Assembly: GCA_963971405.1 (NCBI GenBank)
Contig: OZ020484.1
Location: 7,626,001-7,690,000, forward strand
DNA: 64,000 nt
From: Psococerastis gibbosa
Taxonomy: Eukaryota > Arthropoda > Insecta > Psocodea > Psocidae
Reading direction: 5' to 3'
Part shown: piece after piece, positions 1 to 15,000 of the stretch
How positions within the stretch are numbered: the stretch's first letter is position 1
Layout: every line of letters starts with the position of its first letter
Translations under genes and position numbers: made by a program
The notes under the pieces: model-generated
What the model saw: only the letters and a program-made list of their open reading frames with translations
What the model was told of the DNA's origin: nothing
Databases searched by the model: none

Positions 1-3000
1 CAATGTATTGAGAACTTCGCTAGATTGCAATTAAAGGCAATTCCCACCATGTTTCCGACACATGGTGGCTCTGGGAGGCGACCTTCATAAATTAGAATTT
101 ATCTGCCACACTAACATGACAATGGCACCCGAGTAAGCAAGTAAAGCCAGTAAAGTCTAAAAATGTCTGCAATCACGTTAATATCACCAGCACCATCACT
201 ATTGACGTCGGTGTATTGGCGCCTTATTGTTAGGTAGGTTAAACACAGCAAGAAAAGACATTATATACTCACTGATCTCTTGAAATATCTCCATCTCCAT
301 TTGGATAAAATGCATAAGGATATACGCGGCTTAACACAGAAGTTTCTACAGCACTCAAAGCTTCAGTCCGTTGGGCTTCGCTGACACCTGAAATGCAATA
401 AAGTAAAATAAGAATTTGCCATGAGGATGCTCAATAAAACAGGGTACAAGTACAATGTTAGTACGAGGATAATTTTTAAGGAGTTAGGTGATCCCAACGC
501 CCCTTTTTGGCACCGGTTTGTAATGTATAATTTGTAATGTTTTTTGATAAATACACGCATTATTATTTATTTATGTGTCATAGTAAGGGTAAATCGGAGT
601 ACCCCCCTTCGTTTTTGTACAAAGTCGATTTTCACAGGACAGGTCATTAAAAATTTCGAGACATGTCATGTGGCCTTCATCTCCACCAATTGGCCTCAGT
701 CCTTGAACTCAATCCACGGAAGTAGCTAGGAAGTAGCACATCAATAGGTTTTTGTACAAATCAAATTCAATAATTGTGGCCAATCTGTGTTATTTTACTT
801 TTGCATCGAGAACGCACCCTAAAAAAGCACCACCTTTCCGGTGATACGGGCCTCAGACATTTTAAGTAAGTAAATATCTAAAATCTTACCCAACCAAGTA
901 GGATCTTTATCCAAATCAGCAGCAAGCTCAGCAAGGAAGCTATCTAACAAGTCAGTCTTTTCGTCGGCCATGCAGAGGGCCCGGAATTCTCGTGTGAACC
1001 GCCGGCAGCAGTCTTCACGGCGCTCCAAAAACAATCGGACGCAGAACGCGAGAAGAAACGAGTTGGTGAGCCGAGTGTCGACTCGGATTCGGTCCGTCAG
1101 TCGAGTCAGATGCGCAGCTCGGGATAGAAGACTCTGTATAGAAAATAATATATATTGATGGAGAGAGTAACGCAATAGAGTTTTCTTGCAGAGAAATCAA
1201 ACATGGACGCATGTAAAAGAACAGCGTCTAAGATGGCTGGGACACGTTGTTAGAAGGTCAGACGACCGCATGGCGAACAAAATGTACAAAGCATGCCGGC
1301 AAGAAGACTGCAGGGACGTCCACCTCGAAACCAGACGGACGAATTAGAAACCAATTTGCGCGAGTCCATATATGGTGGAGTGTCGTACAAAACCGAGATG
1401 ATTGGAGGAGTGTCGTTGAACGAATTAGAAACCGATTTGCACGAGTCCATAGATAGTGGAGTGTCGTACAAAACCGAGATGATTGGAGTGTCGTTGGACG
1501 AATTAGAAACCGATTTGCGCGAGTCCATAGATGGTGGAGTGTCGTACAAAACCGAGATGATTGGAGGAGTGTCGTTGAGCAGATTAAAGCCCATCAAGGG
1601 CTGTAGAGCCAGGAGAAAAAGAAGATAAGCTACCTAATCTATTATAGTATATTTTTATTGTTACAACTGTCAAGTAGCCTATTGTACATTGTTTAGTTAC
1701 CTGTCGCGTCTCAGTTAGGTACGCAGTGTATACACTGCGTCCTGCCAAGTCACTGCGTAGGTTGGCAACAAGTCTCATACATCCGTCGGCGTCGAAAAGT
1801 TTGACGCATCGCAGCGTTTCATGAAGTTGGGAGACGAGACCGCGGTTCTGGAGACTCCTCGCCTCGGCTAGCTGCAACTGCAGGAAGGAGACCAGCTCTT
1901 GTTCCCTCTGTGAACAATAAATTTTCTGTAATATCGCCCGTGCATTCGTTGAATTGAATTGAATTGAAAACGACTTTATTGAAGAAAAAAAAGCAAACAA
2001 TCAGACTATATAGTCTTCTTTTCATGCTAACTTTAAAAAACAAAACATATTGTATTAATTAATGATAGATGATTAAAATTAGATAGAGAAGAAACAAGAG
2101 AGGAAGAGAGAAAATAAAGAAAAAGAAGAAGGATAAAGGGGGGCTTTAGAGTTCAAACAATTTGACGCAACTGCGAAGGAGACCGGCTCCTGTTCCCGTT
2201 TTAAACAATAAAGATGTTTCGACATTACTGGGGTAGCTTAGTAGTAGTAGCTTGCTTAAAATTACTAAATTAAAAATATTAAACTTGTTCTTCGTCTTCG
2301 CCAAATTCTTATTCTGTAATATTACGTCGCTCATGCATTCGTCGCCTATAAAGTTCGAAAACTCTTTGATGCAGAGTAGCATTTCATGGTTTTGCGAGTT
2401 TCCTAGGTAACAAAGTACAATACAGTACCCTGTAACTGTCGGAGGGCAGTAGGTAAGGATTGCAAGTGGGCCCGCGAGAAGATATGCTTGGCATTGAAAA
2501 AGATACTTTCATCTGACCGGCCTCAGGACTCGCCTTTTGCTTCTCCAGTGGACCCCTTACCCGTCATAACGGTTACGCTAGTTTATGCAGAGTTCTTACC
2601 AGCGCAGCAGCCGGCCAGGACTGCAGGTCAGCCCGGGAGAAGACAATCCTGAGCTTTCGCTTGGCATTGAGGAAGATACTTTCATCAGACGGGCCCCAGG
2701 ACTCTTCTTCAGCTTCTCTAGTGGACCTCTTACACCTCATCTCCGGCTCCTCCACGGCCTTACCCCGGTACTTCGCCAAAATATCTTCTACATCTGCAAT
2801 TAGGCAATGTTAAAGCTGTTTGAAAAAATCAGCAAATAGTGAGGATAGGTAAGAAAATTACTTTTAACTTAAAATTGACTTAGGTCGAAGAGGCTACCTC
2901 CACATGACATTACATCCGAAAATAGGGAATCAAGAAAAATCGGGGCCATTGCTGGATTCGAACTCACGATCTACGTCTTTCCCGGCATGATGTTACCACT

Positions 3001-6000
3001 CCCAACCAATCTGAAAACATGGTGCATGCTGCTATGTTCGATCGCCTTCATGACAGTGTACTTTATAGATATTGCCAGTACCCTATCAGACTTGTCACAC
3101 TTGCTTTATGATGGGATTTGGTAATTGTGTGAGGCGGCTATTGAGTTGCTGGTGAAAGGCGTAGTGAACTGAATAACAATCTGGACTTTCGTAAAGGAAG
3201 TCACGGGTCCCATTGCGCCACCTATTCACCTCCATCTACTTAGAAATAATTATTAATGTAAGGACAAATGGCTCGGAATACACTATAATAAGGTGGTCCC
3301 CTTATTCATGTCATGGCACGTTCAAACACGAATGCTTAGCGCTATGTCAGTACCATGGTTGAACCTATGGACAAGTAAAAATAGTACAAACGACACTGAT
3401 TGCGTAATGTATAAACTGAGGTCCCTTGACACCCTGAAGGGGCTAACAAATTAGATAAAGGAGAAAGGAGATGTAACCACTACATTAATTGCCCGCCTTA
3501 TTTTGCTCTATTAGCAGAATGAGCACCGGCGTAATCAATCCAGTTGTTTGGCAACTGGACTATCAGTATGAACCGTAGAGTCCAGGTTTGAGACTCAACA
3601 CTAAATTTTTCGGAATGGGCCTCGGTCCACGCAGCCCCTGTGGGTACCTTACACACACCTGCCGGACAAATGTACATACCTCCACCATTGTGCACACGAG
3701 AATCCTCTGATAATACTCGGCGTATGCGCGGGTTGCCATCTCCAGCCCCGTCAAAACCATCGGGTTTCTTCCTATTCCTGGCCTTGAATGACATCTTCAG
3801 GTTGCCGAAAAATCCGCCTTTCTTCTGCTTTTTATCGTCCAGAAAATCCTACAAATAAAGATCTGTCTAAATCTTGCACTAGGTTAAAAACATCGCGTTA
3901 TCGATAAATCTTTTTGTTTTTACTTATTGGCTGCTGACGGTTAAGAAAGGGAAACTAACATACTTCGATAATGTGATGAGGGCCGACAAATATCGCCTCC
4001 TGGATGTTACAATCCATGGGAACATAGAAGGACTGAGGGCGCCCAGAAGAAGAACATTCTGGTCAAAAAACCTGACGCAGTGGTTTGACAACAGCACGAC
4101 TTTCCTTTTCAGAAAAGCAGTCTTCTTGGTCCAATTGCCATGATAACCACCAATCTTCGCTAGAAGAGGCATTTAAAGAAAAAGAATCGATTGATTTGCA
4201 GCAAATACTTCCTACTTCGTGTCCATCCATCTCTGTCCTGTGCCCTATTCATTAGTTCTCATATCTTGCTTGAGGTCTTCTGCGTACACCTTCCTTGGTC
4301 GCCCTCAATGGTGCGTTCTGTTATGGTGGTAAGAAGTCCGGCATGTCTGATCAGGTGGCCCAGCGAATTGAGTCTTCTCACAGATATGATAGTAATTAGA
4401 GAATACATTACTGTATATTATTAATATTATTGTTGCAATGCTCTGGGTTTCCCTCTGGCCTAATCTGAGGAACAACCTAACTGTTCAGTGAAGGGGAATT
4501 ATACAAGACCAAGTCTTGGATAACCAATGAGCTCAACAGTAACTACAACATACGTCCTAGAATTCCCGACACCAGGTTCATGCATTGAATTCACTTTAGT
4601 GTTGGTTGGGTGCTTTGTAAACTCATCGCATAGACCTGAGTTGAAGAGTAAATAGACTGCTAGCGCCGTAAGCGAAGTTTTAGCCTTAATAGGTTTATAC
4701 CTTGTCAGCAGTTTTATCGAAGCTAATGCTCTTTGGAATGGCCCCCGTCGTCGTCACTTTCGGTTCGATGGGCGGCGCGGCGGAGGCTGCCGTATTGCTG
4801 CTGCCACTGCTGGTCGAAGCCAGACTTGTTGAGCTGAGGAACACACGTTCGCCGTCTTCATTCTGACAACAGACGGAACAATCATTGAGAGTATTAGATC
4901 TATATCTATATCTTAGATAACGCTTGAGACTCTCTCCGGTCTTATAATGGTGACGACAATGGATCCCCCCTTTAACCTTCTCTCCCCTCCTCTTCTTCTC
5001 TATTTAATTTTAAGCATCTATTTATTAATACAATATGTTTGTTTTTAAGGTTAGCATGAAAAGAAGACTTTATAGTCTAATTGTTCGCCTTTTGTTTTGT
5101 TTTTATTCAATAAAGTCGTTTTCAATTCAATTCAATTCAATTAGGCTTCGATCGGGAACCAGAAAATATAGGACACTATTGTAAAACTTCAGAGCCATTC
5201 GCCATAGACGGGGTTTCCACCGACCTCGCATTGCAGAATGCAAATGACATTGACGGAAATGTTCAAAACTGTAGATCTACAGTTTTACATAGGAGAGATG
5301 GGACAATATATTTTTGAATTTCTGGGGCCACTCGCCACGTTTCCTAAGACCAGTCCTTCATAATACAAGGCACAAGTACAAGGCAACGACTCTGTACGGA
5401 AGGCAAGGACTTACAAAGGCGCCCATTCCACCGACCGGCTAGGGCTATTTACAAAAACGGTGACGTGGTAGCAGACATTCAAGACTTAGGCGGGGTTTCC
5501 ACCGACCTCGCATTGCAGAATTGACGGAAATGTTTATTTTCCTCTATTCCATAGTTAAAATTGATCAATGATCATACAGTAAATCACAAACAAACATATG
5601 TTAAGTACAAACATTTTAATAGATTTCTATAAAAAGAAAAATTCTAATTTCCGTCAATGTCATTTGCATTCTGCAATGCGAGGTCGGTGGAAACCCCGCC
5701 CAAGTCTTGAATGCTTGCTACCACGTCACCGTTTTTGTATTTAGCCCTAGCTGGTCGGTGGAATCCCCGCCTTAGCTGATGTGTACAGTAAGGTGTAAGA
5801 GAGGGCCATAGGCCATAATCCCGCTGTATCTATATTTAATTTTTTTTCAATTAAGACTTTATTACTAGTGGAAACACAGTATTTCTTATTGTTCCTTGAC
5901 TTGCACCAACCTGTAGCCCAACCAATCTGAAAACATCGAGTATCCAATATACTGCTATGTTCGATGGCCTCAATGACCGTGTACATGATAGATATTGCCA

Positions 6001-9000
6001 GTAACAAGTCAGACTTGTCACACTTGCTGATCTGACGGGATTTGGTAACAGTGCGAGGCGGTTAATGAGTTTCTGGTGAAAGCCGTAGTGTGGTGGATAA
6101 CGATCTGGACTTCCGTAAGGGAAGCCACGGGTCCCATTCCACCCGGTATACACATCTGTATTTTATTAGAAATATTATTCATGTGAGAGGCTGAAGCCAA
6201 GTGGTTCGCAATCCACCTTATTCATATCAGAGTTCAAACGCGAAGGCCTGGGACACGTTCATCCAAAACGTTGGCCCTGTTATTGGCGTCAGAAAGATCT
6301 GTCTGGGACACAGCTTCTCATAGTCTCGGGCAAACCAGAAGGTGGCCGTCTTGTTGTCCGCATTCGCAAGTCTAGTCTTCCGCCAGTTCCCACCTACACA
6401 GGTTTGCGTGGAATCTTGTAACCCCCGTTCTTAGCCTATTGAGCCTGGCGTTATCCAAGTTGATCCCCTGCCCAAGCAAAAATCGAGCGAGCGACAGAGA
6501 TTGTATTATGTATGAATCGAGAGTCCCTTCACATCCTGAAGGGGGTACTAACAAGGTAGATAAAGAAGAACTAAATCTACACTGGATGGAGCCAAACGTC
6601 ACATCAGAGTAAGTTGACTGAAGCATGGTGTGCAAGTGTTACCAATGTCTACCTCCACTATAGTAACGGAACAAATTTATAGTATTTATTAACAAACTTA
6701 AACGAAACATACCTCGATTTTAATTTTCGCATCACCAGCTTTTGGCAACGGACCAAAATTGGCGGGCTTGTAGGAGTTGAGAAACGTCGCAGGTGGAGTC
6801 GTTTCACTGTCGAATGGCACCACGCCATTGGAGCGATCCACTGGAGCGTTCTCCACACTCACTGTCAGGGCCGCCATACCGGCCTCGAGGCTGTCAGTGG
6901 CGGCGGATACCGCGTGGGGCGACTTTGGAACGGAACGGCTCGAGCTGCGCGCCGCAATGCCGCGAAGAGTTCCGTCGATTTTGTCGATGACGTGGATCAT
7001 GCGTGGGCTTTCTAGGTTGGGTAGTGGGCCTGTAATTTAAGTTTATTGTAATTGTAATTTTTTTTTCTTCAATTTCTTACCCTTCTGGGCTTCTGCGCTC
7101 ATGTTGCTTTCTATTCCAGGGTCTCCTCAGAGTGTTCTGAAGAGGGGGGTTGACATGAAGTACACAACGACGAGAGGTAAGACCCTTTCGTAATTTCCAA
7201 GCAGGTGTTGCAGTGTGTAAAGCAGTGGCAGAAGAGCTCTGGGGTCAGCGCAGACCGGGCAGGTCAGCAAGGCACGCGCCACTGATGACTCGCTACTTGA
7301 GGCATTATGACACGAAGAAATTCGGCTGCAAAAGTTAATCGGGCTTTCTTCGGGCAGGTCAAACCCAGCAGTCAGACAATGATAAGACACTCACCGCTCA
7401 AGTTGCCCACGAATTCCTGTGTTCGTAACTTGTAGTCGGACAAGGCTCCTCCGCGGCCAGTTACGTTATTGGTGGAGGTCTCTCCGCCGCGGGTGGGTGA
7501 CGACGGGACTTGCAGTGACAGGCGTGGGGGGTCGTCCTCAGTGCGCGGAAGTCTAAAACGGAACATTAGACATGATAAGGCGGCGTTTCCACCGACCTCG
7601 TTTTTGAACGTGAGCGTGATATTGACGGGGTAGCAGGCATTAAAGACAGTCTAAGAATATCTGCTACCACGTGAATATCACGCTCACGTTAAAAAACGAG
7701 GTAGGTGGAAACGCCGCCTAAAGAAAACTACGTTTTTTAATTGATAATGCACGTATATCTTACTTTAATGAATTTATTTTGTATATCTCCGTCTTTAAAT
7801 TTTTTTTTTAGCATAAATAGTTCATAGGGCACCCATAAACTCCAGTTACCGATGAAATTCTTCTTTATATGCCTCTTCTAGCGAAGATTGGTGATCATCA
7901 AGGCAATTTGGACCTTCGAGACTGGTGCCCTGAAAAGGAAAGTCATGCTCCCACCACTGCTACAGGTTTTTCATTTTTCAACCAGGATGTTTTTCTTCTG
8001 CCAGGAGCTCCCAGTATTTCTCTTTTTCCAGGTGCCACCTGCCACGTCGTTTCAATGACTGGTCATAGGAGGCATGGCAGGTGACAACCGAAATTAAAAA
8101 AAATGGCGGGTAGCGAATGTCCCCTCTCTTAAATATAGAACTCTACACCTACCTTTGAATAGGACGAAACGCAGAGGGGGGCGGCGTCCCAGGGTCTTCG
8201 TCCCTCTGGCCAGTCTCCGAAGCTGCCGTGTCATCAGAACGAGCCACACTGGCCGTATCGTCAGTGTCCACTTCGGTGAGTCGCTCCGAGTCAGATGCCA
8301 TAACGTCCGTGCTCCAAGCTTCAGACGCTGTTTCCGAGATGTCCAAGGAGTGCTGTTGACCAGATTCACATTAATTTCCATTTTTAAGATCAAGCCTAAA
8401 GGAGAAATTTTCCCCTAAATTTCGAGTAATTGTATGTGGCCACAGCTACGAAAGGCGTGGGATTAACCTTAATTTTTTAAAGAGTCCGGGCTTCTCCAAA
8501 ATGTTGCAGCTACCAAAACATCCGGGTGGGACACAGCTTCTTTAAGCCTCGGAGGGACAAGAAGGTGGTTGTCATCTTGTAGTTGCCCACATTCGCAGAT
8601 CGGGCCCTCTACCAGCCCTCACCTACACAGGTTCGCGCGGCCTCCTTAGCCCCCCCATGCTTAGCCTATTGAGGCTCCGCCGTCAGGTTGGGTTCAGCTC
8701 AAAGAGCAATTTCTTCCTTGATGTTTGCGTTACCATGGCCAGGCGTTATGTTGTTCCATCTATCGATGCGGTAGTGAGATTTACCCTAATTCATACATAC
8801 CTGAATGAAGGGATGAGGGGGGCCATCATCGGGAGGTCGTGGGAACCGATCTCCCTGCTCGACCGTCTCACTATCACTGGCCAGCACGTCCGTACTCCAG
8901 GTATCGCTTACTAGTGACACCGTTTCGTCTGCCTGCAGCTCCTGCTTCTTAATCTCAAACTTCCCAAATTTGTCTTCGATATCAGAGCGGGTTTGTTTGG

Positions 9001-12000
9001 TCACGGGTGCTGGGACGGGTAGCGGCCGGTCCTGAGCCTCACCCTCTGTAATCTGCGATGATGGCGTGTCGCGGCCTGTATTGAATAAATCAATAATACA
9101 ACGTACAGTTAGGAGACAGTGGTCACGAGCAACAGGCAAGGCAGTAAAATACAAGCGGCTGAGATGAAGTATATCAGAACAGCCTGTCAGGAAGTCAACA
9201 GGAAGACGAAGGAAGAGATGCAGAAACCAGATTGAGGACGATCTCAGAAGAGTAGGACTGGTACCTGAGTTCGTTTCCTTAGCCTAAGGTTTATGTTGTT
9301 TGACTCATAAATTTTAGATCAGCATTCAATCTGTTGGCTCACGGTTCCTAATTACAAATTAACACACAGCAGAAATTCTGTCAACTATAGAGGTTTACCG
9401 GATACCATGAAAATATTACCATGTCTATCATTAAGAACTATATTGTAAGTCTACTCACAGGTACAGTTTAAAAAAATATTGTTAGTGTGACGAACTAGTA
9501 AATAACCTACTACAGAAAATTGTGTGGTGATTCCAACGCGCCTTTTTGACTTTATGGCATCGGTTTAGTAAAATTTGTAATGTTTTTTGATAAATACACG
9601 CATTATTATTATTATCTGCCATCGGAGGCATATTGTAATAAATATTAATCCAACCATACCTGAGATATTGGGCGATCCTCTCCCAGAAACGTTGGCGGAG
9701 ACCATGTCCGACAGATTATCGTTTTGGTCCTCGTTCTCAGACTCGAGGGACGAGGCGCCGCTGTGATTGGACGCAGCCTCCGAGATAGCCTCGAGATTGT
9801 CGCTCGCGTTGCCGATGGAGCCCTCGTCGTGCGACAGGGAAAACCTGAACCGACGCATACTTTAAAAACAACATTAGCAGTTCAAGCACACACCATACAA
9901 TATCCTTCAAGAATGGATACAGAAGTGGAGAGATTCGGAAGAGCCCTGATGCAATACACCCTACGACGGCTTCAACAGCACAATATCTGGCAGTAAATAG
10001 AAGTGCTGCATCCATTGTTGCCAGAGCAAGAACGGGCCACATAACCACAAACGAGTACTTGCACCGTTTCTACCATTTCGAATCTCCAATCTGCCGCTCA
10101 TGTGGGCTGGGACACTTGAGACCTTCCTCCCGCAGTGCTTAGCCCTTGCACATTGTATACGGACATATTACGCGATTAGGTTGGACACAATGATGACGGA
10201 CTTAACAATATAGTATCTACACCAAGAACATGGGCACTATCAGCAAGGACATTTCCAAGACATCAGACAGTTGGCTTCACCTAAGTTGGAAGCCATTTAC
10301 CAAGAAGTTAGAAGTAACCATGCAATATTATTGTAATTTTATTACTGTAAGAATGAAAGACAAATAACTTTATTTTCCATTGGGCGAATTTTGGGCCTTT
10401 CTGCTGACTCCTACAACCAACCCAATTGTGTAATTCCAAATGACACGGACGCGTCTGCAGTGGCGTTTTTTTATATTTTTATTGTAGCCATAGAAGTTAG
10501 CGAATAGCGCAAAGTTTACTGAGTTTAGTGATTGTCTTAGACCTGGTACATTGGACGATTTGAAAGCCAGCGATTCACGGACGATTTGTCATGGTAACAA
10601 ATGGGTTGTTCCAAAGGGTCGAGGGGCCAACCTTGCACCTGCGTGCGGTTGGCTTCACGTTAGTCTCAGAAATCTTCAGAAGTTGACTCTGTGGTTTATA
10701 TAATAGTAGCAAGAAGATAGTAAGAAGTAAGCCATCACCATCTTTGTCAGCGTTCTGATTGTATCTTACCTCGTACGTTTCTCCTGCGACTGACTAACAT
10801 CCGCCGAGTCTGGCATATCCTGTCCATCGACGACGCACAACGCAGGCGTGACATCTTGTTTCTCCATCTCCAACACTTTGGTCTCCGAGAGAAGTTCTAT
10901 ATTGTCCGAAAAACCGGGAATACGTATAACCAAAACTGGCTCTATAGGCTCGTCCACATTATCTTCTGCTGCGTCCCCATTCGGATGCGATCGTGATCTT
11001 ATTGCTAAAATAAATAAATATTGCCCATTACAATCGTCACAATCATTCAGGACAAGTAGCGTAGTGGCACGGAGTCTGGATCTCACGGGAAAGGTTATTG
11101 GGTTGGTCCGCGTCCCTCACTAGCTACATTTTATGGCCACGCTTCGGGGGGCATCTAAAGAAGGTGTGTTGCCAGGCCTTACTAGTTCAGTGTAAGTGGA
11201 AGTTTATACTCCATTGGACTAATTTTTGGTCTTTTGGTCTCTAGCAATTTACCCATAAGAGTCCTAATTCCAATAGGTTGGATTAGAGAATTAGTCCAGA
11301 AACGTATCCTTTAGATCTCCCGCCAAGGGTCACTAAACTTGTCCATTTAGTCTTCTATAACTTATAGGCTCTGACATTTCAAGTTCCCTATAACACTTAA
11401 CGGAGACTAAATCTACGCTTACGAAATAATATAAACTACTCGGTATTAAAGCAGTAAATCCAGATGGATGTGCCGTGCTCGATCTAGCATTTCGTCAACA
11501 TCATCAGTGGCACGCCGTAGACTTCCAAGATTGTATCACGGAGGCTCACGAACCGTTTGGAAGTATGCTTTCAAATCAGCCACGGCCCATCACCCCAGAA
11601 TTTACTGTTTCATGATCTACATCAGGTTGTGAAAGCTGCTTAAATTAAAAGAAATAAAAAATGAAGTAGAGTTTGTTAGACTCTTTAACGACGCTAAAAA
11701 AAACAGCTGTGTGACAAAGAAAGGATAAGCTGACCTTTGCCAAGAAGACCGCCTCTTTTCGCTACATCCGGCAGCTGTCTAGGTTTGGCACTTTCCTTGT
11801 TATTATGCCCGTTAGTAGCAGCAGAGGGAAGACGCGACAGTAAATTGTCCAGTTGACGCTGGTCCACTGTTTCATCGTTGGTGGAGAGGATTGATTGAAG
11901 AAATAAAACCTGCAATGGGGGAAAAAAACGGTAAAATAATGCTACAACAGAGAAAAAATTGCCACTGCTTTTTCTTCATCTTGGGTCTCTCATTCTATCA

Positions 12001-15000
12001 ATTGCCTTGTAGCACATATAGACTCGTATCCGTACTTGGTTAAGTCATGCTTTCACCTGTTTCATTGCGTCAATGGTAAGCTTGTCTCAGCTTGTCCATT
12101 ATCGCTTGCAGCCGGTGTAGGTTGACATCGAGAACGTATCCCAGTGTGCCAATGGCCAAAAATGCATACGGAAACAATACAAATAATGCCCAAAATCCAT
12201 GGGGTCATTGGCATTGAATAAGGGACCTATGGGCCACTAAAAGTAGACCTGGGACCATGAAAAGTCCTTCAAAAATGACTACAACTACTGGTAGCAAATT
12301 TATCCATATTTTTTACCATTCATCTCTGTCTTGGGTCTGTCACTGAACGGAAAAGAGCGAATCAATACTTACAAGGGCATTGAGTTGCGATGCGGTGACA
12401 AGAATTGATCCTCTGGTCACACCTTCCAAGTCCCCTTCATCAGCAATCGGTACGTGTAAGCTATCAGATCCTCCTTCCAATATGCTCGACAGTATATTAC
12501 TAACGCAATTCTAAAAGCAAATAAAAGAAAAATTAACAGGTGGCCACTATTTTTGAAGCAGCTGCTCCGCGTGGTGGCAATACTTACTTACTTAATGTGT
12601 GATCCAAAATATTGGGGCCTGGATGGCCATGTCATTGCTTAGTGGGCGATAAGGATGTTGCTCCGGGCAGCAGGAGCAACTCTGGCGGACAGGCGATGAC
12701 ACGGGTCAAAATTACTCTCAAATGCCTTTTATAGCATGGTCCAGTAGTAGTAGTAGTAGTAGTAGTGCTTACAGAAATAGGACGAATGCTAATAAAAACA
12801 TCCATTTCCACTATCAAGTCATCCACTTCTCGAATATTCCACTTCGTACATCCTCTTGTAACGGTTTTTTAAATTTCATCACGGATGAAGCCGATTTGAT
12901 ATCCAGAGGCGGAATAAAAAACTCATATCTTGAAAAGGTTATGGGACATTGCGGTCCCAGGAAACCAGAGTAGGGGAAGATCAAAAATGACGCTGAGGAG
13001 AAAAATCTAGGCAGCTATGGAAGAACTTACACTCCCCCTCCAAGACACCCTTGACTCTTGATTTGGGATAAGTCGTGAAAATATTGAAGTGGCGATTTAT
13101 AATAGTTAAAATAATAAATAATGATACTATGCTTCCCAGTGAAATTGAGGCTCAGTCGCCCTGTGTTTTATCTATGGGCCACCATAGATTGGAACGGTAG
13201 CTGCACTGGATAAAAGCCTAAGGTTATAAAACACTACTTGGCATTAATTTAAATTAACTAACCGGTTGAAACTGCGAGAATAAATCGGACACCTTTGGGT
13301 CCCAGTCTTCATATTTGCTCATAGCCAAGATTTGCAAAATTTGAGCAACCTGTCAAGAAAACAAACAATAAAATTAATGTACCGTATTATGCACAAGGTG
13401 CTATTGCATTAATAATCAGTTTGAATAGCAGAAAATGCTACGGCTCAGGCCTTAGGCGGTTATTCCACAGGGCAATTTTACTTCAAATTTGATTTTGTCA
13501 TTGACGTTTGTTTTGTTTTAAGGAGACTATTATGTAGATACTTAACTTATCTGTTATAAATTAAGTTATAATAGCAGACATCATTAATAAGTCTCTACCA
13601 TATTATTAACTTAATTTATAATAGATAAGTTAAGTATCTACATAATAGTCTCCTTAAAACAAAACAAACGTCAATGACAAAATCAAATTTGAAGTAAAAT
13701 TGCCCAGTGGAATACCCGCCTTAGGCCCGGTACACACGGTCACGGACGATTCTGCCAGTCCCGACTTGCCAATGTCTTTTTCATTGCAGCCATGAATGAA
13801 TGAATGAATGAATGAATATATTGAGAAAAGCAAAGTACAATTTTTATAACAATTTTGTAAAGCTACTATATAAAGATCACGCCACTGGGCAAACGCCAGA
13901 GTGTGGCCTACATTAGTTAAACAATGAAAAGTATAAGTTAGCTAGCTAGGCTACAATAAAATTGTAAGTTGATTTATGACAATATACAGCATATGGGCGA
14001 AAAAGTAAAATTTAACATGAGTATAACTTAAATGTCGAAAACATCACCACGCTCTTTTACATAATTACATATTTCCTTTTTTATAACGTAGAGACTTCCG
14101 TAATTTCGGTAGGGCATTGAAAATTTTATACCAATGTATAATGCTGACCTCTTGTATAGTTTTGCCAAGCCATAGGGCTAGCAGAAGATTTCTTGTCGTT
14201 TTCTCGACGATTTAGTCAGCTTCGTCGAACTAACCCAAGATCTTATTCTTCTAACCTATCTTGGGTTAATTGTTAGGCTGGGCAGAAAGACCCCAATTCG
14301 CCCATGGAAAATAAAGGCAGTTTTCCTTTTTTCTGACCCTTTCATTACGGAGAAAGGGTGTGAGGAACAAATTGTCATAAGAGTTAACTTAGTAAAATAT
14401 CACATAAAAACATAAAAATATCGTCAGGAATGTGAGGAACAAGTATTGCAGTAGTAATACTGAGCGGTGGGCACAATGGGCTTAAGTAAAAACGCAATAA
14501 GGTACACCAAAATAAGGAAAAAGAAAACATTGTTCGCCTCAGGCTGGGCTAATAGACAGAGAGCAGACGTATTTAGTGAATAAATGGATAGAAATACTTC
14601 ACACAACAGTACCTGCATTAGATTAAATCTTGCTACATTACTGACAGGAGCTTCAATAACGCCGTGGGGCTCAGGATGAACAATTGCCGAGCAAATGAAA
14701 TGCGTCAACAAAAGGTCTACGCAAATTTCATAGATCTGAAACAACACAATCAGTGGAATTCATAAATAATAAGTATTTTCTTCGAGATTAGAAGGTAGAC
14801 GAAAAAGATATTGGTATTCATAGCATGTACCAATATTGTTCTAATACCTAAGGCGGGGTTTCCACATACGTCAATTGTCAATGGTAAATGTGGTATTGAC
14901 GTTTTAGCAGACATTAAAGACATACTAAAACTGTCTGTTACCACGTCAAAACCATATTTACCATTGACCATTGACGTATGTGGAAACCCCGCCTAAGCAA

